DNA of 64,000 nucleotides from an uncultured Lachnospiraceae bacterium (GTDB lineage: Bacteria > Bacillota > Clostridia > Lachnospirales > Lachnospiraceae): the NCBI GenBank assembly GCA_902789175.1, contig CADANF010000003.1:50234-114233 (forward strand). The letters run 5' to 3'. The notes under the pieces were generated by a model. It saw only the letters and a program-made list of their open reading frames with translations, made no database searches and had not been told where the DNA came from. Both the position numbers and the translations under genes were made by a program. Below, piece by piece: positions 56,068 through 64,000 of the stretch (the first letter of the stretch is position 1; every line of letters starts with the position of its first letter).

Positions 56068-56096
56068 TTGTTATTATACTTCATATATTATAAAAT
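56068..56096 (+). promoter_or_regulatory. Promoter of the YfhO-like gene
   Basis: TTGTTA and TAAAAT are separated by 17 bp, about 30 bp before the ATG. Confidence 0.4.
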
Positions 56097-56129
56097 TAAT
56101 AGGAAGGAAAAAACTTTAGGGGGTTTTTT

Positions 56130-59100
56130 ATGTTAAAAAAATTTAAGTTTTTAATTATATCATTTTTAATTCCATTGATAACATCACTTATAGCGCTGAT
56201 CTTTTCAGGTTATATTATGTCTAACTTCTTCTCACGCCTCTTAATGCCACTTTTACTTGGTGTTGCAGGCCTTGGAATGTATAAATATATAAAAGATTTC
56301 ATTGCTAAAGATGAGGATCTTATCTCGCTTGGAATCTCTGTATGTTACTGCCTTTCAGGATATATGACTTCTTATGGCTTTAATATATTATATCTTTTTG
56401 CCGCTGCCATATTCCCTTATATAATATACGCCCTTACTCTCTATATAACAAAAGATAAGCCTTATCCATATATTATCCTTATCTTTCTTACTTCTTTAGT
56501 TAACTCATGGCTTGCTATAATGATTTCTCTTTTCACCGGGATTTATATGATGATTATTTCCCCTGAGACAAAATCAATTAAAAAAAAGCTCTTAAAGATC
56601 TTAACAGACATTTCTTTAATACTTGTCTTTGTCCCTGTTCATTTTAATTTATTTATACCTTTAAAATCAGAGCTTCAGAATACAAATGAAAGATTAAACC
56701 GCTTTTTAAATCTTCATTTTCCGGCATCGAGGATTTCCGGAAGTTTTTTTGATGTATTAAAATCTCTTCTTTCTGGAACGCACCCTTCCTCTACCTTTAC
56801 CTACGGATATGGAATAGATATATGCTGCGGCGCATTTATTTTATTCCTTGCTATAGCATTTTTATTAAATAGAAAAATCTCTTTAAGATTAAGGATTTCT
56901 CATATCTTACTAATTCTACTTCTTTTAATTGCCTGTATTTATGATACAGCCAATTATTTTTTCAATGGATTTCATTATAGTGATGACAATCAGACTTATT
57001 TTGGCTTTATGGTATCATTTACGCTGCTCGTAATATCTGCAAAAGAGATTAAAGAAATTGAAGGTAATCATCCTGCAACTTTAATTATTTCCTATATTTC
57101 TTCTTATGCTTTACTTACACTGTCAGCCCTCTATTCCACCCATTATGACACCTTTAAACCATTTATATATACAGCAGAACTTTTAATCTTTTACGGGGTA
57201 ACTGTACTGCTCTTAAAATCTAAATACCTTACTAAAAAAATATTTACTCTGCTCTTTTCGCTTTTAATGATAGGAGAATCTATTTATTTCTCATTTTCAA
57301 ATATTAAGTGTTTTGTTGATTATTCTAAAAATGATATCGCGTCTTACGTGGCACAGGTAATTAAGTCTAAAACTTCTGATAAAGACTATAAGGTTCTCAT
57401 ACTTTTAAATGATGAAATATCAGTAGAGCCATTTTTTAATATGATCTATGGTTACGATTATATAGCAGAACCTCCTCTTGAAATGACTAAGAATAATAAG
57501 GGCACCGCCCTTCCATCAGCCGAGCTTTCCGATATGGATCTTATAAATCCTCAAGATGAACGAGTATCAATATATAAAAACCCATACTCGCTTCATGGAT
57601 TTTATATCTCTAAAAATACTGCTGATATTAAATATTATAAAAATTGTTATTTTGACTATATCAATGATGTTGCAGACTCTAATATTTACTCAGTTCTTTT
57701 GGATGATACAAACTTTAGCTTTGTCCCTCAGGTAGCTGTGGATGAAAAGAATCATATCAATCCAAATCATGACAGGATTGCTGCGCTCTTCTTACCTGAT
57801 ACTGGTGCGACTTATTATAACCACTTAAATTCAACCCACTATCTTGGATATAAAGATAAAGAAGAAACTTCTTTTATAACCGAAGAAATCTCTATTAGAA
57901 GATCTCTAGAGCAGCATCTTTTGGCACAATATGCTTCATTTAACCTGGATAATTTTATCTCTTGTTATGACAGCCTGAAAAATACTTATAACCCTTATTC
58001 GTTTGTGAAAAAAGCTGCTTACTCTTCTAATTCAGATGATGCTACCTCAGCTGGGGCAGACGTTCTTTACTACTACGTATCCGACATTCCTTATTCTTAC
58101 GGAATTTCAATAAACGTCAATGGTGAAAACCGAAAAGGTCTCTCGGTACTTAATGGTCTTTTAGCAGTACCTGTATATGAAAGAGATTTTACAAATGGCA
58201 CACCTTCCTACAAAGTAAGCTATATTAATCGTTATCCTTTATTTGGTCTGATGATACTTATTGCTGGTATTTTATTTTTTATAGCAATAAAGCTTTATTA
58301 TAATGAAAAAAAAGGAAAAACCTATAACTGGATAAAAGATAATTATGTATATATCTCAGTAGTACTGATACCTTCTTTAGTACTTCTTCTTGTGATGTTA
58401 ATAAGGACATGCAGTCCATTTGGAAATAACAGCCTTTATATAGGCGATGGCTTCTATCAGGGACTTTCCGGCTATATAGATAATATGAGAAGCATTAAAA
58501 ATGGATCATTTTCAGTTCTAAGATATAATATGGCTCTTATAAGCGATAACACACTGAGCGTTTATAACATGTGGCTTAGCCCTGTGCATTATCTCACAGC
58601 TAAATTACTACCTGAAAGCTTATATGAACTTACGTTTACATTAAGCCGTATCCTGCCATTTATATTCGGCGGCTTATCATTATGCTTTTATCTTACTCAT
58701 AGAAGAAACAGAAAGAATATGTCTAAGCATGATCCAAGGCTTATAGTACTTAGCTTATCTTTCGTCCTAAGCTCTTATTCCATCTGCTATTTTGTTTATT
58801 CAGGCTTTGGATTTTTAACTTATATTCCTTTGATGGTACTCGCTTTAGAAAGGCTTATATATGATAAGAAGAAAAGTTTTTATATAATTCTTCTTTATAT
58901 GTTTATTGGTGACCCTTATTACGGGTTCATGATGTGCGTATTCTTATTCCTATATTTCTTTACCATGGATTTTAAGAACTTTAAAGACTTTTTCTTTAAA
59001 GGACTCCGGTTCGGGCTTTCAAGTATAGCTGCTGCAGGACTTCATGCTTACAGCCTTTTACCATACTATCTTGGAACTTTCGATCATTCCTATAAAGTAA

Positions 59101-61022
59101 ATGATACTGTCCCACCTTCATTTACTAAATGGACAGCCAATCTTACAAATGTGTTATCCGACTATCACTCATTTCACCGTGCAGTGATCTCCACGTCAGA
59201 TACATCAAGAGTACAGATTTATGCGGGACTTTTAACTCTTCTCTTATTTGGACTTTACTTTTTTATATCGAAGATCCCTATAAGGGAAAGAATCGGTCAT
59301 GGACTTATAATGCTCTTATATTTCCTTTCATTTATGAACGAAGGACTTAACTATTGTTTGCATGGTTTTCATTATCAGAGCCTTGTACCTAACCGCTTTT
59401 CAATCTTTTTTATATTTCTTATGATAAAGTCCGTTTATGACGTGATAATAAACTGGAAAGAGATAACAGGTAAGAAAAAAATAATAATACCGGCTGTAAC
59501 TTTAATATTTATCAGTGTTTCATGGATTATGTCTGATAAGATAATAGGAAAGTTTTGTACGGGCGTTTCTATTGCGGTTGGATTAATCTACCTTTTAATA
59601 ATTATCTATTCTAGTTTCAATATTAAGATGCATAAATCTAATCCAATAAATGACGGCAAAATAACTGAAGATGTTAAAAAACATAAAAACAATGATGATA
59701 AAAAAATACAGCTCGTATTCTATATCATGGCATTTGAACTGATCCTTTCTTCTCTTTACACTTTCTATGGAGCTGCTGGAATGGACATGACTGAAAGGCA
59801 TTTTGAGGAACTAAATGCTCTGATAGACAGACACGATGAAACAAAAGAAGAATTTTATAATACAGAAATACAGGATACCAATTTAGTAAATGCCCAGAAC
59901 TTCTTTGGGGTAAATTCCATCTCCGGCTTTTCCTCAGGTTTTACCATGACAAACATGGCCATGCTGGATAGATATAATATCCACACTTCATCAAATATCA
60001 TTGGATATGTTAATGGAAATCCTTTAGCTGATATGTTCCTTCGGGTAAAATATGTAATAACCGATACTAATTCTACTGTATTTGATTCTCCATATCCTGT
60101 GATAGATAAAGAGGGACAATTCAGTATGCATTACAATGACCACGCTCTCTCATTGGGTATATTTATGGGTAACGATGAGGCATTAACTAAGTATGATTCT
60201 ATTTTTTATAATTCTGATTCTGGTGAATTATTATCTGCTAAATCAGTTTATGATAACGCGTTTGATATGCAGAATGAATTTGCTAAATGCTTTGGAAGTA
60301 AAGATTTGTACAGTGAGATTGAGGTAAGAGAAATAAATGTAACAGATAATGACGATAATAATGATTATATGGACAACAGTATTCACAATGATAATAATGC
60401 CGATAAAAATAATGACACTCTGGAACCTGTCAACGATGATTATTTTGATTCAGATTACTACCAGATAAATCCTGATGAAAACGACAGGTCTTATATGATT
60501 GTCCATGTTCATATCCAAAGCTTACTAAAGGGTAAGCTCTATATAGCATTAAAGAATGGTATAAATTACATCGGTGAATTAAGCGATGATCCTGCAGATT
60601 TTTATATCAGATTACCAAATGTAAAAGCAAAGAATATCAGCTTTGGATTATTAAATGAATCAGTATATGAAGATATATATAACGATGTATCTAAATATCA
60701 AATGTATGATATAACTACCACATCTTCTACTATATCAGGAAAAATAGATGCCCCAAAAGACGGAACAGTCTTTATATCTCTGCCTCATCTCTATGGCTTT
60801 AAAGCGTTAGTTGACGGAAAAGAAGTTGAAATTATAGACTTTATGGGAGGAATGGGAATAGAAGTAACTGCTGGAAATCATACATTAGCTCTAAGTTATA
60901 AGAGAGCCAATATGTTACCTGGCTATATAATAACTTTAATAACTATAATATCACTTGCCATGATCAGTTATTTTCAAAGGAAATACACACATGTGCAATC
61001 ATCAAATTGTCTCATTGGTTAA
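56130..61022 (+). CDS. Giant tandem YfhO-like membrane protein
   Basis: This 1630-residue protein is about twice the length of usual YfhO proteins (about 850). Two multi-helix modules follow each other (about 1-720 and 730-1600). Matching landmarks recur: YCLSGYMTSYGF and later LSSYSICYFVYSGFGF, NGFHYSDDN and later LHGFHYQSL. Only the second module keeps the first loop with GDGFYQGLSGYIDN. Each module ends in an extracytoplasmic beta-rich domain; the second carries an Asn/Asp-rich insert (about 1400-1440). YfhO proteins are GT-C-like and have been linked to glycosylation of teichoic acids in Firmicutes. It starts after GGGGG and ends at its own terminator. Confidence 0.85.
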   Translation: MLKKFKFLIISFLIPLITSLIALIFSGYIMSNFFSRLLMPLLLGVAGLGMYKYIKDFIAKDEDLISLGISVCYCLSGYMTSYGFNILYLFAAAIFPYIIYALTLYITKDKPYPYIILIFLTSLVNSWLAIMISLFTGIYMMIISPETKSIKKKLLKILTDISLILVFVPVHFNLFIPLKSELQNTNERLNRFLNLHFPASRISGSFFDVLKSLLSGTHPSSTFTYGYGIDICCGAFILFLAIAFLLNRKISLRLRISHILLILLLLIACIYDTANYFFNGFHYSDDNQTYFGFMVSFTLLVISAKEIKEIEGNHPATLIISYISSYALLTLSALYSTHYDTFKPFIYTAELLIFYGVTVLLLKSKYLTKKIFTLLFSLLMIGESIYFSFSNIKCFVDYSKNDIASYVAQVIKSKTSDKDYKVLILLNDEISVEPFFNMIYGYDYIAEPPLEMTKNNKGTALPSAELSDMDLINPQDERVSIYKNPYSLHGFYISKNTADIKYYKNCYFDYINDVADSNIYSVLLDDTNFSFVPQVAVDEKNHINPNHDRIAALFLPDTGATYYNHLNSTHYLGYKDKEETSFITEEISIRRSLEQHLLAQYASFNLDNFISCYDSLKNTYNPYSFVKKAAYSSNSDDATSAGADVLYYYVSDIPYSYGISINVNGENRKGLSVLNGLLAVPVYERDFTNGTPSYKVSYINRYPLFGLMILIAGILFFIAIKLYYNEKKGKTYNWIKDNYVYISVVLIPSLVLLLVMLIRTCSPFGNNSLYIGDGFYQGLSGYIDNMRSIKNGSFSVLRYNMALISDNTLSVYNMWLSPVHYLTAKLLPESLYELTFTLSRILPFIFGGLSLCFYLTHRRNRKNMSKHDPRLIVLSLSFVLSSYSICYFVYSGFGFLTYIPLMVLALERLIYDKKKSFYIILLYMFIGDPYYGFMMCVFLFLYFFTMDFKNFKDFFFKGLRFGLSSIAAAGLHAYSLLPYYLGTFDHSYKVNDTVPPSFTKWTANLTNVLSDYHSFHRAVISTSDTSRVQIYAGLLTLLLFGLYFFISKIPIRERIGHGLIMLLYFLSFMNEGLNYCLHGFHYQSLVPNRFSIFFIFLMIKSVYDVIINWKEITGKKKIIIPAVTLIFISVSWIMSDKIIGKFCTGVSIAVGLIYLLIIIYSSFNIKMHKSNPINDGKITEDVKKHKNNDDKKIQLVFYIMAFELILSSLYTFYGAAGMDMTERHFEELNALIDRHDETKEEFYNTEIQDTNLVNAQNFFGVNSISGFSSGFTMTNMAMLDRYNIHTSSNIIGYVNGNPLADMFLRVKYVITDTNSTVFDSPYPVIDKEGQFSMHYNDHALSLGIFMGNDEALTKYDSIFYNSDSGELLSAKSVYDNAFDMQNEFAKCFGSKDLYSEIEVREINVTDNDDNNDYMDNSIHNDNNADKNNDTLEPVNDDYFDSDYYQINPDENDRSYMIVHVHIQSLLKGKLYIALKNGINYIGELSDDPADFYIRLPNVKAKNISFGLLNESVYEDIYNDVSKYQMYDITTTSSTISGKIDAPKDGTVFISLPHLYGFKALVDGKEVEIIDFMGGMGIEVTAGNHTLALSYKRANMLPGYIITLITIISLAMISYFQRKYTHVQSSNCLIG

Positions 61023-61053
61023 TACTCCTTTCTCACAATTATATTATTCTTTC

Positions 61054-61078
61054 TCCCAAATCACTATCCATTTTGGGA
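61054..61078 (+). terminator. Terminator of the YfhO-like gene
   Basis: TCCCAAA/TTTGGGA forms a 7-bp stem followed by TTTATTTAT. Confidence 0.6.
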
Positions 61079-61092
61079 TTTATTTATAGAAA

Positions 61093-61137
61093 AAGCCACC
61101 TTTAATGATGTTTCCCAAATCACATTAAAGGTGGCTT
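61093..61137 (-). terminator. Terminator of the arginase gene
   Basis: A 15-bp perfect stem (AAGCCACCTTTAATG with its complement) is followed on the minus strand by TTTTTC. Confidence 0.85.
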
Positions 61138-61155
61138 AATACTTTTTATATGTTA

Positions 61156-62046
61156 TTAATAACTTGTCTTTCCAAGGCATGTTAAGATCATCTCTGATGC
61201 CAGTCTTCCGGTAGTATTTCTATCATCTAAGAGCGGATTTGTCTCTACCATATCTATTGCAAGAAGCTTACCTGAATTATATAAAGCTTCACAGATCATA
61301 AATCCTTCCCTATTAGTAAGACCATTAAGAACCGGAGTTCCAACTCCAGGTGCATTATCAGGATCAAGAGCATCCATATCAAAACTAAGGTGAATGCCGG
61401 CGGTACCATTTGACGCGATAGCAATGGCATCACGAAGTACTTCTTTAATACCCAAAGTATGAACATCACTTATAGAAAAAATGGTAACTCCCATCTCCTT
61501 CATTTTCTTTGCTTCAAGAGGATCTAAATCCCTGGCCCCGATAACTGCAACATTCTTCGGATTAACTCTTGCCTTAGTAAAGCTTACTAATGAATCAGGT
61601 CCACAACCACATACAGCTGAAAGAGGCATACCATGAATATTACCTGATGGACTAATCTTCTCATCATTAAAATCTCCGTGAGCATCAATCCAAAGAACGC
61701 CAATTTTTCCATGATGTTCCGCAGTTGCAGAAACAGATCCAGCAGCGATACTATGATCTCCTCCAAGGATTACAGGAAACGAATCCTCCTTATGTATCTC
61801 TAAGACCTTATTAAAAAGTCTTCCATTACTCTCATTTATTTCTTTCTCATATCTCATTGAAGGATTTCCTTCTGAAAGAGCAACCATAGGAACTACGTCA
61901 CCACAATCAGTAACATTATATCCAATGTCCTTTATTCTCTGAACAAGTCCAGCATGTCTAATGGCTAAAGGTCCCATATCAACACCTTTTCTTACTGCTC
62001 CCATATCCATCTGAGATCCAACGATTGAAATATTATTAAACTCCAT
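61156..62046 (-). CDS. rocF: Arginase
   Basis: The 296-residue protein carries all arginase metal motifs: GGDHS, DAHGDFN, and SFDMDALDPDNAPGVGTPV. Its ending (DMVETNPLLDDRNTTGRLA) resembles Bacillus RocF more than agmatinases. It would split arginine into ornithine and urea with two Mn ions. The ATG at 62046 gives the normal length; the ribosome site is weak (GCAGGA, 15 bp away). It is monocistronic with its own terminator. No other arginine genes lie nearby, so its pathway is not shown. Confidence 0.9.
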   Translation of the reverse strand: MEFNNISIVGSQMDMGAVRKGVDMGPLAIRHAGLVQRIKDIGYNVTDCGDVVPMVALSEGNPSMRYEKEINESNGRLFNKVLEIHKEDSFPVILGGDHSIAAGSVSATAEHHGKIGVLWIDAHGDFNDEKISPSGNIHGMPLSAVCGCGPDSLVSFTKARVNPKNVAVIGARDLDPLEAKKMKEMGVTIFSISDVHTLGIKEVLRDAIAIASNGTAGIHLSFDMDALDPDNAPGVGTPVLNGLTNREGFMICEALYNSGKLLAIDMVETNPLLDDRNTTGRLASEMILTCLGKTSY

Positions 62047-62150
62047 AAAATTATTTGTTATCCTGCGGGCTGTCCCCAGGATTCCTTTCTGATTTATTTG
62101 CAACAATACTAGGGTATACCATTTCAGAGGAATTTTCAAATGGAAAACTA

Positions 62151-62181
62151 AAAAAATAGCAGTGACCTAATGATCACCGCT
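62151..62181 (-). terminator. Terminator hairpin, copy 1 of a repeated element
   Basis: AGCGGTGA/TCACTGCT pairs with one wobble and is followed by ATTTTTT on the minus strand. A near-identical copy lies at 63080-63106. Confidence 0.7.
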
Positions 62182-62182
62182 A
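62156..62182 (-). repeat. 27-bp repeat, copy 1
   Basis: ATAGCAGTGACCTAA and the following bases match the sequence at 63080-63106 with one mismatch in 27. Each copy spans a terminator hairpin. Confidence 0.75.
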
Positions 62183-62295
62183 CCTTTAAAATCTTTAATC
62201 ATATCCGGAAGTTTTTCCATTATCTTCCTTACACTTACATCATCAAGATATATTTTGTTCAGTTTTGATTTGTTATATGGATGTTTCAAGCACAA
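62167..62295 (-). pseudogene. Short open frame or gene-end remnant downstream of the toxin
   Basis: A 42-codon frame starting at a TTG reads CLKHPYNKSKLNKIYLDDVS and then RKIMEKLPDMIKDFKG before its stop inside the terminator. Its composition looks like real coding sequence, but no ATG is present. The family is not recognised. It may be the 3' end of a lost gene or a tiny gene. Confidence 0.25.
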
Positions 62296-62549
62296 ATAGT
62301 TCCTTTTAATGTGAATAAAGAAGCATTATTTAATGTGCTAAACAACAGTTCTATCATATTTATGTTATTCATCCCAAGCCTCTCAAAGAGTTTAATATCA
62401 GTCTCTGGATACTTCTGAAGTCTTTTTAAATCATTAATAATTGCTCTAAGTCTTTTCTTCTCTTCTTTTTCACCAAATTCAGAATCTAAATATTCTTTAA
62501 TTGATTCGAGATCATTATAAGCTTCTGGAGAAATATCTAGTTTTCTCAT
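62286..62549 (-). CDS. RelE/ParE-like toxin, possibly degenerate at the C-terminus
   Basis: The 87-residue protein starts with a typical ParE/RelE helix pair (LDISPEAYNDLESIKEYLDS, then RLRAIINDLKRLQKYPE and FERLG). After residue 59 the expected closing strands with a Tyr-Arg and IFY-type motif are missing, and the tail is MNNINMIELLFSTLNNASLF and onward. No other frame restores them convincingly. The start overlaps the antitoxin stop by 4 bp (ATGA). It is probably a weakened or dead type II toxin. Confidence 0.65.
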   Translation of the reverse strand: MRKLDISPEAYNDLESIKEYLDSEFGEKEEKKRLRAIINDLKRLQKYPETDIKLFERLGMNNINMIELLFSTLNNASLFTLKGTICA

Positions 62550-62791
62550 AAACCTAACCTCTTTTCAGCATCTTCAATAGAAATCCATCCCTCTTTTCTA
62601 GCAGATGCCTCACCCTTCTCTAGTTCTGAAAAAAGTGTTTTTAACGCACGAAGTTCATCAAATTCTTTCATATCTACTATAGCATAATCGCCTCTTCCAT
62701 TCTTTGTAAGATATACTGGATTCCCATAACAAACTTGACTAAGAACAGTTTTATAATTTCTTAAATCTGAAACTGGTACTATTTTTGGCAT
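62546..62791 (-). CDS. Phd/YefM-family antitoxin
   Basis: The 81-residue protein reads MPKIVPVSDLRNYKTVLSQV then PVYLTKNGRGDYAIVDMKEF, the classic Phd/YefM DNA-binding fold. Its C-terminal half (about 48-81) would wrap the toxin. The ATG at 62791 lies after GGAGGTGATTCT; an upstream reading adds 13 residues without support. It overlaps the toxin start and would repress its own operon. Confidence 0.88.
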   Translation of the reverse strand: MPKIVPVSDLRNYKTVLSQVCYGNPVYLTKNGRGDYAIVDMKEFDELRALKTLFSELEKGEASARKEGWISIEDAEKRLGL

Positions 62792-62972
62792 AGAATCACC
62801 TCCATTCAATTTAAGTGTAACATATATCATTTAATATATCACTAAATTTTACGAATAATTCTACACATTATTTAGTGCATTTTCTGATTTATAGAAAAAT
62901 TTCATTCTGTATCATAAAATCTATAGTATAGGTTATAGTAAAACAAGAATAATTCTGTCTGAAAAGGCAAAA

Positions 62973-63076
62973 CATAGTCATAAAATATCTAATGATATCT
63001 GGATGTGTTACTGTGTAACAGGTCCACCATTTGCTATCTGATTTTTAAACAATGGTATGACTGATCCCCCACTTAC
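62973..63076 (-). pseudogene. Fragment of a CapD/FlaA1-type UDP-sugar dehydratase gene, frameshifted
   Basis: In this 372-bp gap the minus strand encodes GGSVIPLFKNQIANGGPVT, then after a 2-bp insertion VTHPDIIRYFMTM. The family sequence GSVIPLFK-QI-GGPVTVTHP-ITRYFMT is a hallmark of polysaccharide-biosynthesis UDP-GlcNAc 4,6-dehydratases. The 104 bases equal 34 codons plus 2. Neither end continues, so it is a relic. It points to a former capsule or surface-glycan locus at or near this site. Confidence 0.8.
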
Positions 63077-63105
63077 AAAATAGCAGTGACCTAACGATCA
63101 CCGCT
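63077..63105 (-). terminator. Terminator-like hairpin, copy 2
   Basis: The same stem as the copy at 62151-62181, followed here by ATTTTG, a weaker T-tract. It lies downstream of the second toxin gene. Confidence 0.55.
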
Positions 63106-63106
63106 A
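63080..63106 (-). repeat. 27-bp repeat, copy 2
   Basis: It differs from copy 1 at 62156-62182 by one base (C for T in the loop). It abuts the CapD relic at 63076. Confidence 0.75.
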
Positions 63107-63163
63107 TGGTACTTCAGATTCATTAACATTAAAAAAATGAATCATAAATTTAATTAATTTGTA

Positions 63164-63508
63164 TTATTCTCCCAAGTAATCAATAGATTCCTGACTTCTC
63201 ATCGGTATACCAAATAATACATATATAAAATCTTCTTTTTCATTAAACATTTCCAAGATATCTACTCTATCAGAAGAAACTTTATAAAAGAAGAAATTTG
63301 GTTTAGAATAGAGAAACATATAATCACAGTCTATTCCAAAACATTCTATAACTGATTCACCTTTGTTCAAAACACCCAAACCATCAAGTCTGTCTGTTAT
63401 TTGTTTTAATATTTTGACGCTTTTTTTCTTACCATACGCTTCTTCTAATTCATTTTTCAATATTTGTAATTTAATAATAACAGAATTCGAATAAATTACA
63501 GCCTTCAT
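63164..63508 (-). CDS. RelE-like type II toxin
   Basis: The 114-residue protein shows a ParE/RelE-type layout: an N-terminal helix region (MKAVIYSNSVIIKLQILKNE), helix LKQITDRLDGLGVL, then strands including YMFLYSKPNFFFYKVSSDRV and a late FIYVLFG. It lies 2 bp after a RelB/DinJ gene, which supports the toxin call. In this family the protein cleaves mRNA at the ribosome. The family match is looser than for its partner. Confidence 0.7.
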   Translation of the reverse strand: MKAVIYSNSVIIKLQILKNELEEAYGKKKSVKILKQITDRLDGLGVLNKGESVIECFGIDCDYMFLYSKPNFFFYKVSSDRVDILEMFNEKEDFIYVLFGIPMRSQESIDYLGE

Positions 63509-63510
63509 AC

Positions 63511-63786
63511 TTATACTCCAAGAAATTTATGCATTTCTTCAGAAGTTTTGTAATTTCCTTTACCAACTTCATCTTCTGCTGCTTTCATTTTTTGTAAAAA
63601 CAAAGATTCAGCTTCAGCTCTACTAATAGTAGGTTGAGCAGATACTTCAAAAGGTATCCTTCTTTCATTACCTAATTTTACAAGAAATATATTTATGGCA
63701 GTTGTCATAGACATTCCCATATCAGAACAAGCACTTTCAGCTTTTGCTTTAACAAGATCATCAACTCTAATATTCACCTGAGCCAT
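63511..63786 (-). CDS. RelB/DinJ-family antitoxin
   Basis: The 91-residue protein starts MAQVNIRVDDLVKAKAESAC, the ribbon-helix-helix DNA-binding domain of DinJ, with MGMSMTTAINIFLVKL as the paired helices. The C-terminal half carries the toxin-binding region. The ATG at 63786 follows GGGAGG; a GTG three codons upstream is less likely. It is the promoter-proximal gene of the pair. Confidence 0.92.
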   Translation of the reverse strand: MAQVNIRVDDLVKAKAESACSDMGMSMTTAINIFLVKLGNERRIPFEVSAQPTISRAEAESLFLQKMKAAEDEVGKGNYKTSEEMHKFLGV

Positions 63787-63822
63787 TCTATTCACCTCCC
63801 AAAGTTCTATAAATATATATAC

Positions 63823-63851
63823 ATTGTATAGGATTTTATAGCAGTTGTAAA
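63823..63851 (-). promoter_or_regulatory. Promoter of the DinJ-type toxin-antitoxin operon
   Basis: TTTACA and TACAAT are spaced by 17 bp. The remaining bases up to 64000 hold only a small inverted repeat (AAGTGT/ACACTT, 63960-63977) and no gene that I can see. Confidence 0.5.
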
Positions 63852-64000
63852 CTGTTTTTTGAATGATTTACAAATTTACCACAATCATAAATATGATGAA
63901 CGTAAGTGGTAAATAGCTCGTGGATGGTATTCGACCTCCAAATTTAGGATAATGTTGTGAAGTGTAATTTCACACTTTACAAACTTTTTACAGTTTTCAC

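Overview
The window is low-GC, densely packed, Gram-positive DNA with strong GGAGG-type ribosome sites and AT-rich sigma-A promoters. Gene content points to an anaerobic Clostridia member, most likely Lachnospiraceae (inference): a Na+-pumping biotin decarboxylase, Fhs and FolD, a fused AroE-AroK, a GerW/YtfJ protein, a giant BadF/HgdB-type activase, and plant-polysaccharide and maltodextrin enzymes. Most genes lie on the minus strand. Exceptions are malR, tmcAL, the activase gene and the large YfhO gene. No rRNA, tRNA, CRISPR array or intact insertion sequence was seen.

Layout. 1-5144: sodium-pump decarboxylase operon, cut by the left edge, with two different carboxyltransferase subunits around one biotin carrier and one membrane pump. 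5262-9713: fhs-folD-rimO-pgsA, one-carbon and lipid genes. 9833-14900: ftsK and pnp. 15107-16410: a decayed ABC-exporter locus of three damaged genes. 16468-19541: shikimate pathway genes (aroE-aroK fusion, aroC) around rpsO. 19647-21332: a c-di-GMP phosphodiesterase. 21507-28151: maltodextrin uptake and hydrolysis (malE-malF-malG-GH13) with a divergent LacI-type regulator. 28209-34531: xerD, NUDIX, rny, recX, recA and divergent tmcAL. 34637-42634: coiled-coil protein, coaD, rsmD, a membrane-anchored GH5 cellulase, recG, fakA, asp23, rpmB. 42762-47019: ytfJ, ytfI and three poorly known genes, including a Derlin/rhomboid-like membrane protein. 47279-51499: the 1406-residue activase. 51593-55953: a zinc-ribbon membrane protein and a two-component system with a UBA/DUF4342 protein. 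56130-61022: a tandem YfhO membrane protein. 61156-62046: arginase. 62167-63786: two toxin-antitoxin modules with a 104-bp remnant of a CapD-type sugar dehydratase gene between them.

How the parts work together. The maltodextrin genes form one uptake and hydrolysis route. The sodium pump would turn decarboxylation energy into a Na+ gradient. recA carries a LexA-type box, so it is probably SOS-controlled. An exact tandem 11-bp repeat just upstream of the YfhO promoter suggests that the adjacent OmpR-type regulator controls it.

The best candidates for a closer look are the dual-carboxyltransferase pump, the tandem YfhO protein with its possible regulatory repeats, the Derlin-like zinc-ribbon protein with two neighbours of unknown family, the decayed ABC locus, and the CapD relic beside the toxin-antitoxin modules.
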